From Thalassospira sp. ER-Se-21-Dark (GTDB lineage Bacteria > Pseudomonadota > Alphaproteobacteria > Rhodospirillales > Thalassospiraceae), in the NCBI RefSeq assembly GCF_017922435.1, contig NZ_VDEZ01000002.1, positions 845,630 through 909,629 of the forward strand: a stretch of DNA of 64,000 bases, in the 5' to 3' direction. Under the pieces are notes generated by a model. That model made no database searches and had not been told where the DNA came from. It worked only from the letters and a program-made list of their open reading frames with translations. The position numbers were made by a program, and so were the translations under genes. This document shows positions 39,407 through 49,178 of this stretch, piece by piece; positions within the stretch are counted from its first letter, which is position 1, and each line of letters opens with the position of its first letter.

Positions 39407-40114
39407 ATGCTGACGCGCAAGCAATATGAGTTGCTGGTCTATATAGACAATTACCTTCGCGATCACGGGATTTCGCCATCTTTCGATGAAATGAAGGAGG
39501 CCCTGAACCTTAAATCCAAATCCGGCATTCACCGCCTGATCACAGGCCTTGAGGAACGCGGCTTTATCCGCCGCCTTGCCCATCGTGCACGCGCGCTTGA
39601 GGTCGTCAGACTTCCGGAAAACAGCGATGATGACGCGCCGGAAACGCCAAACAATGTGACCTCGCTTGCCAGTGTGCGAAAGGCCGCGCATCGACCAACC
39701 ACGGTGCCAACCGCCTTCTCGGAAGCCGGGGAATCCGTTGGCTTACCACTCTATGGCCGGATTGCTGCCGGTACACCGATCGAGGCCCTTCGCGATCAAA
39801 CGACCATGGTACAGGTCCCGGCGGCCCTGCTTGGCGCCGGTGATCACTATGCCCTTGAAGTATCGGGGGATTCGATGATTGATGCTGGCATTCTGGATGG
39901 TGACACCGTCCTGATCCAACGTTGCGAACAGGCCCATGACGGCACGATTGTGGTGGCACTCGTCGATGACAGCGAAGCAACGCTTAAGCGCCTGAAACGC
40001 GGGCGTGGTGAAGTTCTGCTGGAACCGGCCAACGCACGCTATGAAACCCGCGCCCTGTCTCCAGATCGCGTGCGCATTCAGGGCCGTCTGGTCGGGCTGC
40101 TGCGTCAGTACTGA
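39407..40114 (+). CDS. lexA: LexA repressor
   Basis: Represses the SOS regulon until RecA filaments trigger self-cleavage. The 235-residue protein has an N-terminal winged helix-turn-helix ([17 protein letters not shown]...[20 protein letters not shown]), a linker of about 40 residues that is longer than in E. coli (typical of alphaproteobacteria), and the S24 peptidase domain. The cleavage bond is A121-G122 in [10 protein letters not shown], the nucleophile S156 is in SGDSMIDAG, and the general base K194 is in ATLKRLKRG. Its own SOS box lies 45-59 bases upstream. It is convergent with comEC. Confidence 0.97.
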   Translation: MLTRKQYELLVYIDNYLRDHGISPSFDEMKEALNLKSKSGIHRLITGLEERGFIRRLAHRARALEVVRLPENSDDDAPETPNNVTSLASVRKAAHRPTTVPTAFSEAGESVGLPLYGRIAAGTPIEALRDQTTMVQVPAALLGAGDHYALEVSGDSMIDAGILDGDTVLIQRCEQAHDGTIVVALVDDSEATLKRLKRGRGEVLLEPANARYETRALSPDRVRIQGRLVGLLRQY

Positions 40115-40142
40115 TTGCTTGCGCGAGGTTACATACAAAAAT

Positions 40143-40170
40143 GCCCGGTGCTTTTGCCCGGGCGTTTTTG
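40143..40170 (+). terminator. Intrinsic terminator of lexA
   Basis: GCCCGG (40143-40148) pairs with CCGGGC (40158-40163), followed by GTTTTTG. It lies 28 bases after the lexA stop. Confidence 0.75.
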
Positions 40171-40190
40171 TTTTGTGTGCGATCAGGTTC

Positions 40191-42377
40191 TTAGCGCCCT
40201 GCTCTGCCACCGATGACGATCCAGGGCCAATTGCCGGTTTCCGCACGGACGGTGTTGATGACAGGCTTTTCATCTGGCTTCGAGGCCAGCTTGATCGCAA
40301 CACCGCCCTGCCACCACAGAACATCATCATCGATGACCATGCGCGCGCCGGAGGCCTGACAGGTGGTTGGCAGATCTGTTTTCAGGCTGACAATGATATC
40401 AGCGTTGCGGCAGGCATAAAACGGATTGGTAATACGGCTTGCGACAATGATCCGTGACTGAACGATGTTAGCGCTAACACCCACGGAGCACGGGTCGTTC
40501 TGGCAGGCCTGTACGCGGCTTTTTTCCTGTTCGGGGCGAATGCCGAAGCGGCTCATCCAGATGCCTTTTTGAAAATCATTCAGCCGCGATGAGGTATGCA
40601 GGATACCGGCATCGGGATCATAGATCGCCCAGCTTTCGCGGTCGCCTGATATCAGGATTTCGGGTTCTTTGTGCAGTGCCTGAAAGATGATGGCGGCAAA
40701 AATCACCGGAAGAACCGGCACGATCATCACCTTGTCGCGCCAGATGACGATCCAGGCCAAGGCAAACAGCCCCAAGGCAACCGCCAGCATATCAAGGCCC
40801 GAAACATACCAAAGCCCCCAGTCCTGTGCGGCAACCAGTTCGGCGGTTTCCAAAAGCACCGTCAATCCGGGCTTCATCGCGGCAAGTGAGAGCCCCGATA
40901 ACCCAATCGGGATCAGCGCCAGCGTCACAACGATCCAGGGCATCACCCAAAATGCCATGACCGGAATAGCGACCAGATTGGCGAAGACACCGAGCATCGA
41001 AATCCGGCCAAAATGATAACCGATGATCGGGCCTGTTACGGCCGTCACGATCAGGCCGGTCAGCAGCAAGCCTACAAGATAAAGGCCAGCACGCTCATAC
41101 CAGGACAGCATCCCCTGCCGATCAAGCCAGCGCCGCCCCGGCCCGTCATAAAACGCAACAAGAGCGCCAACGGCGGCAAAGGAGAGTTGGAAACTGGCCC
41201 CAAGTGCCGCATCAGGCCGAAGGATCAAAACAACGATCGCGGCAACACCCACAAGGCGCAGCGATATGGCACGGCGATCCAGCAGCAGTGCCAGCCAAAC
41301 CACAAGTAACATAACAAAGGCGCGCTGGGTCGGAATGGTCGCCCCGGATAATCCGAGATAGACAAGCCCTGCCAGCATGGCCGCCATCGCCGCCCATTTC
41401 TTGATCGGATAGCGCAAGGCAATTGATGGAATGGCGGCCAACCCGAACCGGATCAGGAAAAACACCGTCCCGCAAAGCAACCCCATATGCAGACCGGAAA
41501 TCGCCAACAGATGCGCGAGGCCGGATTTGCGAAGGTTATCGGCAATATCCGGGGCCACTTCACCGCGTTCGCCAATGATCAGTGCCTTGGCAATGCCGGT
41601 TTCGGGGCCGGTCATTTCATCGCTGATGACGTTTGAGATATATTGACGCGCCCTTTCAATACCCACCAACAAAGCATTGTTATTTATGTCTTTTTTATTT
41701 TCCAGAACTTCGAATTGTCGTCCAAAGACAAAGCCGGATGCGGCAATATTGCTGAAATAGAGGTTGCGTGAGAAATCCGGGTCGCCGGGAACAGCAGGTG
41801 CGCGCAAGGGAAAGAGACGTGCGTTCGCACGGATCTGATCGCCAATTGAAAGCGCACTATCGCCCAAGAAACTGAGCCTTACATTCCAGTCCAGTTGGTC
41901 TTGGGCAATGCCGACAATCTCGGACGGCTGGACAGTGGCGCGGATGCGTCCATTCCGCGGTTCCAGCGTAATGATGGTGCCTGTGACTTCGGTCGTATAG
42001 AGCGTTTTTGTCGGGATATTATCCGGGCCAAGTTCAGTATGGATGGTACTTGTCAAAGCCCCGAACGCCAGACTGGCAAGCAGCTGAAACGTGAAGGCCA
42101 GAGTGGCAAGCCGCCGCGACATCCAGAAACCGCAGCACAGCAGAATCACCGCCAGAGCAATTTGACCAATCCCGATACGCGCAGGGAGCAAGAAATACCC
42201 GGCACAGCCCAACCCAAAGAAGATAACCGAGGACAGAAACCATTTATTTCTTTGGCTTGTTACAACAAAATTAATTTGTGAGAAAAACCCCACAAACAAT
42301 TGTTTTAATTTAACTTTACCTGTCGCCGTACGACGAATGTCCAATAGCCCGCCTGCCGCATAGTTTCTATCTAACAT
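40191..42377 (-). CDS. comEC: ComEC/Rec2-family competence protein
   Basis: Polytopic inner-membrane channel thought to pass single-stranded DNA during natural transformation. The 728-residue protein has N-terminal hydrophobic segments, a DUF4131-type soluble beta domain (about 105-235), and the Competence domain with many helices (about 260-570) including ISGLHMGLLCGTVFFLIRF and GLSGATIPTQRAFVM. The C-terminal ~130 residues show no HxHxDH motif of the metallo-beta-lactamase domain, so it is the two-domain form common in alphaproteobacteria. The gene alone does not prove competence. It is convergent with lexA and divergent from gltX. Confidence 0.92.
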   Translation of the reverse strand: MLDRNYAAGGLLDIRRTATGKVKLKQLFVGFFSQINFVVTSQRNKWFLSSVIFFGLGCAGYFLLPARIGIGQIALAVILLCCGFWMSRRLATLAFTFQLLASLAFGALTSTIHTELGPDNIPTKTLYTTEVTGTIITLEPRNGRIRATVQPSEIVGIAQDQLDWNVRLSFLGDSALSIGDQIRANARLFPLRAPAVPGDPDFSRNLYFSNIAASGFVFGRQFEVLENKKDINNNALLVGIERARQYISNVISDEMTGPETGIAKALIIGERGEVAPDIADNLRKSGLAHLLAISGLHMGLLCGTVFFLIRFGLAAIPSIALRYPIKKWAAMAAMLAGLVYLGLSGATIPTQRAFVMLLVVWLALLLDRRAISLRLVGVAAIVVLILRPDAALGASFQLSFAAVGALVAFYDGPGRRWLDRQGMLSWYERAGLYLVGLLLTGLIVTAVTGPIIGYHFGRISMLGVFANLVAIPVMAFWVMPWIVVTLALIPIGLSGLSLAAMKPGLTVLLETAELVAAQDWGLWYVSGLDMLAVALGLFALAWIVIWRDKVMIVPVLPVIFAAIIFQALHKEPEILISGDRESWAIYDPDAGILHTSSRLNDFQKGIWMSRFGIRPEQEKSRVQACQNDPCSVGVSANIVQSRIIVASRITNPFYACRNADIIVSLKTDLPTTCQASGARMVIDDDVLWWQGGVAIKLASKPDEKPVINTVRAETGNWPWIVIGGRAGR

Positions 42378-42470
42378 CCGCTGTGGTGCAACAGCGTGTC
42401 ATTTGTGCTATAGCCTGCACGCCAAAAGTCCTCAGGACAAGCGACAACATCCAAATAACGGATAGATTGA

Positions 42471-43877
42471 ATGACGGTTGTTACCCGTTTTGCCCCGTCT
42501 CCGACCGGGTTTCTGCATATCGGCGGCGCACGCACCGCACTTTATAACTGGCTGTATGCCAAACATACCGGTGGCAAGTTCCTGCTCCGGATTGAAGATA
42601 CCGACCGTGAACGTTCAACGCCCGAGGCTGTCGATGCCATTTTTGACGGCTTGAACTGGCTTGGCCTGACCGCAGACGAAGAGCCGACTTTCCAGTTTGC
42701 CCGTCGCGACCGCCATGCAGAAGTCGCCCAACAGCTTCTTGATGCCGGGAAGGCATATTATTGCTATTGCTCCCCCGAGGAGCTGACCGCCATGCGCGAG
42801 AAAGCCCGCGCAGAAGGCCGTCCGATGAAATATGACGGCACCTGGCGTGATCGCGATCCGTCCGAGGCGCCGGAAGGTGTCAAACCGGTAGTCCGCGTCA
42901 AGGCCCCGCAGGAAGGCGATGCCGTGATCAATGATCAGGTGCAGGGCGAAGTTCGCGTCGGCAATGAGCAGCTTGACGATTATGTCATCCTGCGCGGCGA
43001 CGGAACGCCAACTTACATGCTTTCAGTCGTGGTTGATGACCATGACATGGGTGTTACCAACGTCATTCGTGGTGACGACCACCTGACAAACGCATTCCGT
43101 CAGAAAGTCATTTATGATGCCATGGGTTGGGATGTTCCGACCTTTGCGCATATCCCGCTGATCCATGGTCCGGATGGCGCCAAGCTGTCTAAACGCCATG
43201 GCGCGCTGGGTGTTGATGCCTATCGCGATGAAATGGGATTCTTGCCCGAAGCATTGAATAACTATCTTCTGCGTCTTGGCTGGGGCCATGGCGATGATGA
43301 GGTCATTTCGACCGAGCAGGCAATTGAATGGTTTGACATCACCGATGTCGGCAAAGGGGCTGCGCGCTTTGATTTTGCAAAGCTGACCAACCTTAATGGC
43401 ATCTACCTGCGTCAGGCCGATGACAAACGCCTTGCAGACGAGATTTCGCCGCTGATTGCCAAGCAAATTGGCGTCGATGCGCTTGATGCGTCGCAAAAAG
43501 AAATCTTGATCAACGGCATGGCAGGCCTTAAAGAAAGGGCCAAGACTCTTATCGAGCTCGCCGACTCTTCGGCTTTCTACGTTACCGATGGCATTACGTC
43601 CGTTAACGAGAAAGCCCAGTCCCTGATTGATGGTGCACCTGAAGGTCTGTTCAAGGAACTGGCCAACAGTCTTGAAGCGCTCGATAGCTGGACCGAAGAG
43701 GACGTTGACGCAAGTGTTCGTGCCATTGCCGATAAGTTTGAGTTAAAGCTTGGCAAAGTTGCGCAGCCCTTGCGGGCGGTGCTTACAGGCTCCAACTCTT
43801 CTCCAGGCATTTTCGAAGTAATGATTGTGCTTGGCAAAACCCAAACGCTGAAACGCATTCGCCATTTTGATGCATAA
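42471..43877 (+). CDS. gltX: Glutamyl-tRNA synthetase
   Basis: Charges tRNA-Glu. The 468-residue class I synthetase starts with [20 protein letters not shown] (HIGH motif variant), continues [14 protein letters not shown], and has the KMSKS-type loop [12 protein letters not shown] near 245. The C-terminal anticodon-binding domain is full length. Many alphaproteobacteria have two GltX paralogues, one of which also acylates tRNA-Gln for GatCAB; this cannot be decided here. The 93-base gap to divergent comEC holds its promoter, which I could not place confidently. Confidence 0.97.
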   Translation: MTVVTRFAPSPTGFLHIGGARTALYNWLYAKHTGGKFLLRIEDTDRERSTPEAVDAIFDGLNWLGLTADEEPTFQFARRDRHAEVAQQLLDAGKAYYCYCSPEELTAMREKARAEGRPMKYDGTWRDRDPSEAPEGVKPVVRVKAPQEGDAVINDQVQGEVRVGNEQLDDYVILRGDGTPTYMLSVVVDDHDMGVTNVIRGDDHLTNAFRQKVIYDAMGWDVPTFAHIPLIHGPDGAKLSKRHGALGVDAYRDEMGFLPEALNNYLLRLGWGHGDDEVISTEQAIEWFDITDVGKGAARFDFAKLTNLNGIYLRQADDKRLADEISPLIAKQIGVDALDASQKEILINGMAGLKERAKTLIELADSSAFYVTDGITSVNEKAQSLIDGAPEGLFKELANSLEALDSWTEEDVDASVRAIADKFELKLGKVAQPLRAVLTGSNSSPGIFEVMIVLGKTQTLKRIRHFDA

Positions 43878-43909
43878 CAACAGCGAATTAAGAAAAACTA
43901 ATAACCCGT

Positions 43910-43940
43910 TTGCGCTTTGTGCGCCGCAGCATTATGCTGC
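43910..43940 (+). promoter_or_regulatory. Candidate gltA promoter with inverted repeat over the -10
   Basis: TTGCGC (43910-43915) and TATGCT (43933-43938) are spaced 17 bases, 50 bases before the gltA ATG. A perfect inverted repeat GCAGCAT-T-ATGCTGC (43926-43940) spans the -10, which could be an operator. Confidence 0.4.
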
Positions 43941-43987
43941 ACACAACTTGAAACCGTGTTCGTTCAAACAGGGAAGGAAAAATAGTC

Positions 43988-45295
43988 ATGGCATCTAATC
44001 CCAAGACTTCCCACACCGTGACAATGACCGACAATGCCACTGGCAAGTCGTTCGAGATGCCGGTGATTGAGGGCAGTGTAGGCCCGTCTGTGATTGACAT
44101 CCGCAAGCTGTATGCTGAAACCGGATATTTCACCTATGATCCGGGCTTCACTTCGACCGGCTCTTGCCAGTCGGAACTGACCTATATTGATGGCGACGTT
44201 GGTATTCTGCGTCACCGCGGTTATGCAATTGATGAACTTGCAGAAAATGCCGACTTCCTCGAAGTCTGCCATCTGCTGCTTTATGGTGAGCTGCCGAATG
44301 CCACCGACAAAGCCAAGTTCGAGAATGATATTACCATGCACACCATGGTCCACGAACAGATGCGCAATTTCTATAACGGTTTCCGCCGTGATGCGCATCC
44401 GATGGCGATCATGTGTGGCGTTGTTGGCGCATTGTCCGCGTTCTATCATGACAGCACCGACATCAACGATCCGAAGCAGCGGATGATTTCGGCCTATCGC
44501 CTGATTGCGAAAATGCCGACCATTGCGGCGATGGCATATAAATATTCCATCGGTCAGCCGTTCCGTTATCCGAACAACAAGCTCGGTTATGCAGAAAACT
44601 TCCTGCAGATGATGTTTGGCAACCCGTGTGAAGACTATGAAGTCAATCCGGTTCTGGCCAAGGCAATGGATCGCATCCTGATCCTGCATGCTGACCACGA
44701 ACAGAATGCGTCGACCTCGACCGTTCGTCTGGCCGGTTCTTCGGGTGCTAACCCGTTTGCATGTATTGCGGCTGGTATCGCATCCCTTTGGGGTCCGGCA
44801 CATGGCGGCGCAAACGAAGCCGTTCTGGTCATGCTGAATGAAATCGGCGATGTGAAAAACATTCCGGAATATGTTGCAAAAGCAAAAGACAAGAACGATC
44901 CGTTCCGTCTGATGGGCTTCGGTCACCGCGTTTACAAAAACTACGATCCGCGCGCCAAAGTCATGCAGGAAACCTGCCACGAAGTTCTCAAAGAACTCAA
45001 CATCAGCGACCCGCTGCTGGACGTTGCCCAGGAACTGGAACGCATCGCACGTGAAGACGAGTACTTCATCGAGAAGAAACTCTATCCGAACGTCGACTTC
45101 TATTCGGGCATCATCTTCAAGGCGATGGGCATCCCGGTCAGCATGTTCACCGTGCTGTTCGCTGTTGCACGTACCGTTGGCTGGATTTCCCAGTGGAAAG
45201 AGATGATCGAAGATCCATCTCAGAAAATCGGTCGTCCGCGTCAGCTGTTTACCGGTGTTGCAGAACGTCCGTTCGTTCCGGTCGACAAGCGCTAA
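43988..45295 (+). CDS. gltA: Citrate synthase
   Basis: Condenses acetyl-CoA with oxaloacetate at the entry to the TCA cycle. At 435 residues it is the type II (hexameric, NADH-regulated) size. [34 protein letters not shown], the active-site [28 protein letters not shown], and [14 protein letters not shown] are all intact. AGGGAAGGA precedes the ATG. It uses the acetyl-CoA made by the PDH complex encoded at 19-24 kb. A strong terminator follows. Confidence 0.98.
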   Translation: MASNPKTSHTVTMTDNATGKSFEMPVIEGSVGPSVIDIRKLYAETGYFTYDPGFTSTGSCQSELTYIDGDVGILRHRGYAIDELAENADFLEVCHLLLYGELPNATDKAKFENDITMHTMVHEQMRNFYNGFRRDAHPMAIMCGVVGALSAFYHDSTDINDPKQRMISAYRLIAKMPTIAAMAYKYSIGQPFRYPNNKLGYAENFLQMMFGNPCEDYEVNPVLAKAMDRILILHADHEQNASTSTVRLAGSSGANPFACIAAGIASLWGPAHGGANEAVLVMLNEIGDVKNIPEYVAKAKDKNDPFRLMGFGHRVYKNYDPRAKVMQETCHEVLKELNISDPLLDVAQELERIAREDEYFIEKKLYPNVDFYSGIIFKAMGIPVSMFTVLFAVARTVGWISQWKEMIEDPSQKIGRPRQLFTGVAERPFVPVDKR

Positions 45296-45321
45296 GCCGC
45301 ATCGACATCGACAGATCAAAG

Positions 45322-45350
45322 AAAAGGCCCGGAATTTTCCGGGCCTTTTT
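45322..45350. terminator. Bidirectional terminator of gltA and gloA
   Basis: AAAAGGCCCGGAA (45322-45334) and TTCCGGGCCTTTTT (45337-45350) form a 13-bp stem with a 2-base centre, T-run on one side and A-run on the other, between the convergent gltA and gloA genes. Confidence 0.93.
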
Positions 45351-45395
45351 GTATTTGTGAGGCAACTTTAACCTGCCCCACTATATCTTCCGGGC

Positions 45396-45836
45396 TTACC
45401 AGCTGCCGGTGTTTTCCATACTGGCCCACGGTTCAGCCGGGGCGAGGCTTTCGCCTTTTTGCAGGAACTCGATGGAAATGCCGTCCGGGGAACGAACAAA
45501 CGCCATGCGGCCATCACGCGGCGGACGGTTGATGGTAACACCAGCATCCATCAGTTTCTGACAAAGCGCATAGATGTCGTCGACTTCATAGGCCAGGTGC
45601 CCGAAATTGCGCCCACCGGAATAGCTTTCCGGGTCCCAGTTATAGGTCAGTTCAAGTTCCGGGGCCTTGACGGATTTGGCACTTTCGACGTCCGCTGGCG
45701 GTGCAAGATAGATCAGGGTGAAACGGCCCTGCTCGCTCTCGATCCGGCGGGTCTCTTTCATGCCAAGAAGGTCGCAATAGAATTTCATCGACTCATCTAC
45801 ATTCTCGACACGTACCATCGTGTGCAGGTAGCGCAT
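45396..45836 (-). CDS. gloA: Lactoylglutathione lyase (glyoxalase I)
   Basis: Isomerises the methylglyoxal-glutathione hemithioacetal to S-lactoylglutathione. The 146-residue single-domain enzyme has the four metal ligands: H5 in YLHTMVRV, Glu in ELELTYNWD, His in FGHLAYEVDDIY and Glu in GISIEFLQ. The length without extra insertions suggests the Ni/Co-dependent bacterial class. It appears to be transcribed on its own from a TTGCAA-type promoter upstream and is convergent with gltA. Confidence 0.96.
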   Translation of the reverse strand: MRYLHTMVRVENVDESMKFYCDLLGMKETRRIESEQGRFTLIYLAPPADVESAKSVKAPELELTYNWDPESYSGGRNFGHLAYEVDDIYALCQKLMDAGVTINRPPRDGRMAFVRSPDGISIEFLQKGESLAPAEPWASMENTGSW

Positions 45837-45855
45837 AACACTGTCTCCGTTTTCA

Positions 45856-45884
45856 ATTAATCAATGCGAAGAAACTAGTTGCAA
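45856..45884 (-). promoter_or_regulatory. Candidate promoter of gloA
   Basis: On the minus strand TTGCAA (45884-45879) and ATTAAT (45861-45856) are separated by 17 bases, 20 bases before the gloA ATG. The same -35 hexamer is used at rpoZ and rpsB. Confidence 0.45.
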
Positions 45885-45911
45885 TGCGGATTTGATGCCA
45901 CCCGTAACGGA

Positions 45912-47078
45912 TTATTTTTTGGCGATGATTTTCAAAATCTGCTCGGCAGCCTTTTCGCTGGGCGGCCTGTCACCAAATCCCAGCAAGGTGCAGGCTTTAT
46001 CAAAACCGTCGATCTGTGCTGCCCGTTCCGGGCTATCGGCCATCAGGGTTTCAAGAACCGGAATGATCTTTTTGGCCTTGCATTTGTCCTGCAGGAATTC
46101 GGGGATCAGTTTTTTACCAAGGACCAGATTAACAATGGTGACGGTATCAATCTTGATCAGGCGTTTGGCAATCCAGCCCGTCACTGCATTGACCTGATAG
46201 GCAATGACATGCGGCACACCGGCAATTGCGAGCTCCAGCGAGACGGTGCCTGATGCCGCAAGCGCACAGTCGGCGGCCGCGAACGCATCATGGCGTTCTT
46301 GATCGGTTGCGACAATAATCGGATCGAGTGGCCAGGATTTCATTTCTTCGGTGACGGTATCCACCACCTTGCTGACCGTTGGCACGACGATGCGCGCGTC
46401 GGGGTATTTCGTGGCAACATCATCAATGACCTTGCGAAATACCGGCAGGAGGCGTTTGACTTCGGAATTACGGCTTCCGGGCAGAACCGCCAGAAGCTTT
46501 TGGTTCGCTTTCAGGCCATGTTGAGCGCGGAACCGCTCACGATCCCCGTCATGGCGTTCTTCGACGGCTGAGTGGCCGATAAAGGTGGTTGGCAGGCCTT
46601 CTTTTTCGAAATAGGGCGGTTCAAACGGCAAAAGAGCCAGAAGATGATCGAGGAAACCCGCAATCTTCTTTGCCCGGCCTGCGCGCCATGCCCAGACCGA
46701 GGGGGCGACATAGTGCACCAGCGGGATGCCCTTGCCTTTCAGCTTCTTGCCGACCCGAAAGCTGAAATCCGGGGCATCAATGGTAATCACCACATCGGGT
46801 CTCTCGGATTTGGCGAAGTCCGCGGTTTGGGAAATGCGTTTGAGCAAGTGTGGAATATGCGGCACGACCTCTGTCAGGCCCATGACCGACATTTCGTTCA
46901 TCGGAAACAGGCTTTTGAGGCCTTCACGTTCCATGCGTGGGCCGCCGACACCGATAAAGCGAATATGATCCTGTTTGGCCTTAAGGGCCGCCATCAGGCG
47001 CCCACCCAGTTGATCCCCGGATGCCTCGCCAGCCACAAGCATGATTTTCGGGCCAAGCGGCGTGATTTCATCCGCCAT
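45912..47078 (-). CDS. lpxB: Lipid-A-disaccharide synthase
   Basis: Joins UDP-2,3-diacylglucosamine and lipid X into the lipid A disaccharide at the inner-membrane surface. The ATG at 47078, with GAGGAA seven bases upstream, gives 388 residues. The N-terminal IMLVAGEASGDQLGG, YVAPSVWAWRAGRAKKI, LAVLPGSRNSEVKRLLP, and ALAASGTVSLELAIAGVP with the UDP-sugar site are conserved. Its start overlaps the end of lpxI by 11 bases, and it closes the lpxD-fabZ-lpxA-lpxI-lpxB run. The frame continues 28 codons upstream, but inside lpxI and without homology. Confidence 0.96.
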   Translation of the reverse strand: MADEITPLGPKIMLVAGEASGDQLGGRLMAALKAKQDHIRFIGVGGPRMEREGLKSLFPMNEMSVMGLTEVVPHIPHLLKRISQTADFAKSERPDVVITIDAPDFSFRVGKKLKGKGIPLVHYVAPSVWAWRAGRAKKIAGFLDHLLALLPFEPPYFEKEGLPTTFIGHSAVEERHDGDRERFRAQHGLKANQKLLAVLPGSRNSEVKRLLPVFRKVIDDVATKYPDARIVVPTVSKVVDTVTEEMKSWPLDPIIVATDQERHDAFAAADCALAASGTVSLELAIAGVPHVIAYQVNAVTGWIAKRLIKIDTVTIVNLVLGKKLIPEFLQDKCKAKKIIPVLETLMADSPERAAQIDGFDKACTLLGFGDRPPSEKAAEQILKIIAKK

Positions 47079-47931
47079 TTTGGCGTTCCTCGTCCGGGAG
47101 GGCCAGACCAACGACAAACAGCCCCAGCGCATCAGCACGGGCAATGACGGCGGCACGATCAATGATCATGGTGCCACCGGCAAGCAATGCAATGCCACGC
47201 AGGCCAGCTTTATGGGCCTCTTCGACGGTTTTCATGCCGATGGCCGGCAGATCAAGGCGTTTGTCCTGTTGCGGCTTGGCGGACTTTACCAGTACCCCCC
47301 CAACACCATCACGCCGGTATTTGGCCGAGCGGCGCACCATTTCATCGGTGCCTTCGATGGCTTCAAGGGCCAGAACCAGCCCCTGTTGCACGACACATCC
47401 CTGCCCGACATCAGCCTGCCCCAGTGTTCGGGCGACTGACAGGCCATGGCCGGCATCGGTCATTGCCTGTTCATCGGGATTGACAGCCCCAAGAACGCCT
47501 TCCTCAACCGCAAGATCGCCGAGAATTTCATGGGCGCCCAAAAGTCGGAAGCCTTCGCGTTCGAGTTCCTTGCCAACAAGGCGGAGCAATCCGTCATCGC
47601 CAAGCGCCTTGGTGCCGACTTTCATCAGGAGTTTGGCTGCCCGCCAATCCGGGCGGATCGAGGAAAAGGTTGGACGCGCCACTCTGCCTGCCAGAACCAC
47701 GTCATGGCAGTTTTCCTTGCGCATGGCATCAAGGATTTTCGATGCTGCACCAAGGCGGGCCGTTACATTCGGATATTGGTCAAGGTCGGTATCATCGGCA
47801 TAGCCATCAAGCTTGACGATGCAGACATCGCGGCCCATTGAAATGGCAGCGGACGCCAGACGGGCGGGAAGCGCCCCGCCCCCGGCGATAATCCCCAATT
47901 TCGGCTGCGGATTATCCTGCGGAGCTGTCAT
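47068..47931 (-). CDS. lpxI: UDP-2,3-diacylglucosamine pyrophosphatase LpxI
   Basis: Hydrolyses UDP-2,3-diacylglucosamine to lipid X, the reaction done by LpxH in enterobacteria. The 287-residue protein has the LpxI features: N-terminal LGIIAGGGALPARLA, VVLAGRVARPTF near residue 80, LEREGFRLLGAHEIL near 125, and GAVNPDEQAMTDAGHGL. No LpxH-type phosphoesterase is seen here. It starts 20 bases inside lpxA and ends 11 bases inside lpxB. Confidence 0.95.
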   Translation of the reverse strand: MTAPQDNPQPKLGIIAGGGALPARLASAAISMGRDVCIVKLDGYADDTDLDQYPNVTARLGAASKILDAMRKENCHDVVLAGRVARPTFSSIRPDWRAAKLLMKVGTKALGDDGLLRLVGKELEREGFRLLGAHEILGDLAVEEGVLGAVNPDEQAMTDAGHGLSVARTLGQADVGQGCVVQQGLVLALEAIEGTDEMVRRSAKYRRDGVGGVLVKSAKPQQDKRLDLPAIGMKTVEEAHKAGLRGIALLAGGTMIIDRAAVIARADALGLFVVGLALPDEERQNGG

Positions 47932-48715
47932 ATTTTGGCGTGCATACGGAACGCATGCTTTCCGCTTTGAGGAAATTGATGATTTCCATCACCGGGCCGA
48001 CGCCCTCAAAATCCTTGGCGACTTCTTCGACACGTTCGGCCAGGGTGCCTTCCTGTGCAAACAGAAGGCGATAGGCCTTGCGCAGCGAATGGATGGTTTC
48101 ACGGTCAAAACCGCGGCGTTTCAGGCCGATGATATTCAGGCCTGAAAGATAGGCACGGTTGCCGATGACAGAACCATAAGGGATGACGTCGCTTTCAACC
48201 CCGGTCATGCCGCCAATCATGGCGTGCTTGCCGATACGAACAAACTGGTGAACAGCCGAGAGACCGCCAACGATTGCGAAGTCTTCGACCACCACGTGGC
48301 CCGCAAGCGTGCCGTTATTGACCAGAATGCAGTGGTTTCCGACATGGCAATCATGCCCGACATGGGCCCCGGTCATCAGAAGGCAATCGTCACCAATGGT
48401 GGTTTCCATACCGCCACCTTCGGTGCCCGGGTTAAGGGTTGCGCCCTCGCGGATTTTGGTGCGTTTGCCAACGATAAGGCGGCTGTTTTCGCCCTTGAAT
48501 TTCAGGTCCTGCGGGGCATGACCAACAGAGGCAAACGGATAAACTTCGCACTGATCGCCAAGGGTGGTGTGACCTGCGACCGCAACGTGGCTGTGCAGTT
48601 TGACACCATCCCCCAAGACAACATTCGGACCGACCACGCTATAGGGTCCGATTTCGACATCCTGACCAATCTGCGCGCCATCTTCGACAACGGCGGTTGG
48701 ATGTACTTTTGACAT
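47912..48715 (-). CDS. lpxA: UDP-N-acetylglucosamine acyltransferase
   Basis: First enzyme of lipid A synthesis, adding a 3-hydroxyacyl chain to UDP-GlcNAc. The 267-residue left-handed beta-helix shows hexapeptide repeats from about residue 5 (VVEDGAQIGQDVEIGPYSVV) to 180, the catalytic His in MTGAHVGHDCHVGNH, and the C-terminal helical domain. It lies 2 bases after fabZ, and both compete for 3-hydroxyacyl-ACP. Confidence 0.97.
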   Translation of the reverse strand: MSKVHPTAVVEDGAQIGQDVEIGPYSVVGPNVVLGDGVKLHSHVAVAGHTTLGDQCEVYPFASVGHAPQDLKFKGENSRLIVGKRTKIREGATLNPGTEGGGMETTIGDDCLLMTGAHVGHDCHVGNHCILVNNGTLAGHVVVEDFAIVGGLSAVHQFVRIGKHAMIGGMTGVESDVIPYGSVIGNRAYLSGLNIIGLKRRGFDRETIHSLRKAYRLLFAQEGTLAERVEEVAKDFEGVGPVMEIINFLKAESMRSVCTPKYDSSAG

Positions 48716-48717
48716 TA

Positions 48718-49167
48718 TCAGTTATCCCGGATCATCGCGGCGATGGTTGCCTCGGCAACGACTTGGCCGTCGACCTTGACCTGGCTTTCGAACTTCCAGA
48801 CCGGGCCGCGGCTTTGTTTTTTGGTCACATGGATGTGCATGACGTCACCCGGGGTTACCGGCTTGCGGAAACGGGCGTTATCGATGCTCATGAAATAAAC
48901 CAGCTTGCCTTCGGCATCCGCGCCAAGGGTCTGAACGACCAGGATGGCTGCGGTCTGCGCCATGCTTTCGATGATCAGGACGCCAGGCATGATCGGCTGC
49001 TGCGGGAAATGGCCGGTAAATTGCGGCTCGTTCATCGTCACGTTCTTGATGCCGGTGGCACGGACATCGGTTTCGATGTCGATGACCTTGTCGATCAGAA
49101 GGAACGGATAGCGATGCGGAATCATTTCCAGAATGCGCTGGATATCGACACTTACCAGTTCGGTCAT
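48718..49167 (-). CDS. fabZ: 3-hydroxyacyl-[acyl-carrier-protein] dehydratase
   Basis: Dehydrates 3-hydroxyacyl-ACP in fatty acid elongation. The 149-residue hot-dog-fold protein has [15 protein letters not shown] and the catalytic His-Glu pair in [20 protein letters not shown]. It sits 11 bases after lpxD and 2 bases before lpxA, the standard placement that balances membrane phospholipid against lipid A acyl supply. Confidence 0.97.
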   Translation of the reverse strand: MTELVSVDIQRILEMIPHRYPFLLIDKVIDIETDVRATGIKNVTMNEPQFTGHFPQQPIMPGVLIIESMAQTAAILVVQTLGADAEGKLVYFMSIDNARFRKPVTPGDVMHIHVTKKQSRGPVWKFESQVKVDGQVVAEATIAAMIRDN

Positions 49168-49178
49168 GTGTGTAGCCC

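Noticed and set aside
43964..45319. A 451-codon minus-strand open frame opposite gltA
   Set aside because: gltA is intact and conserved along its whole length; the antisense translation is His/Arg/Ile-rich and matches no family I know.
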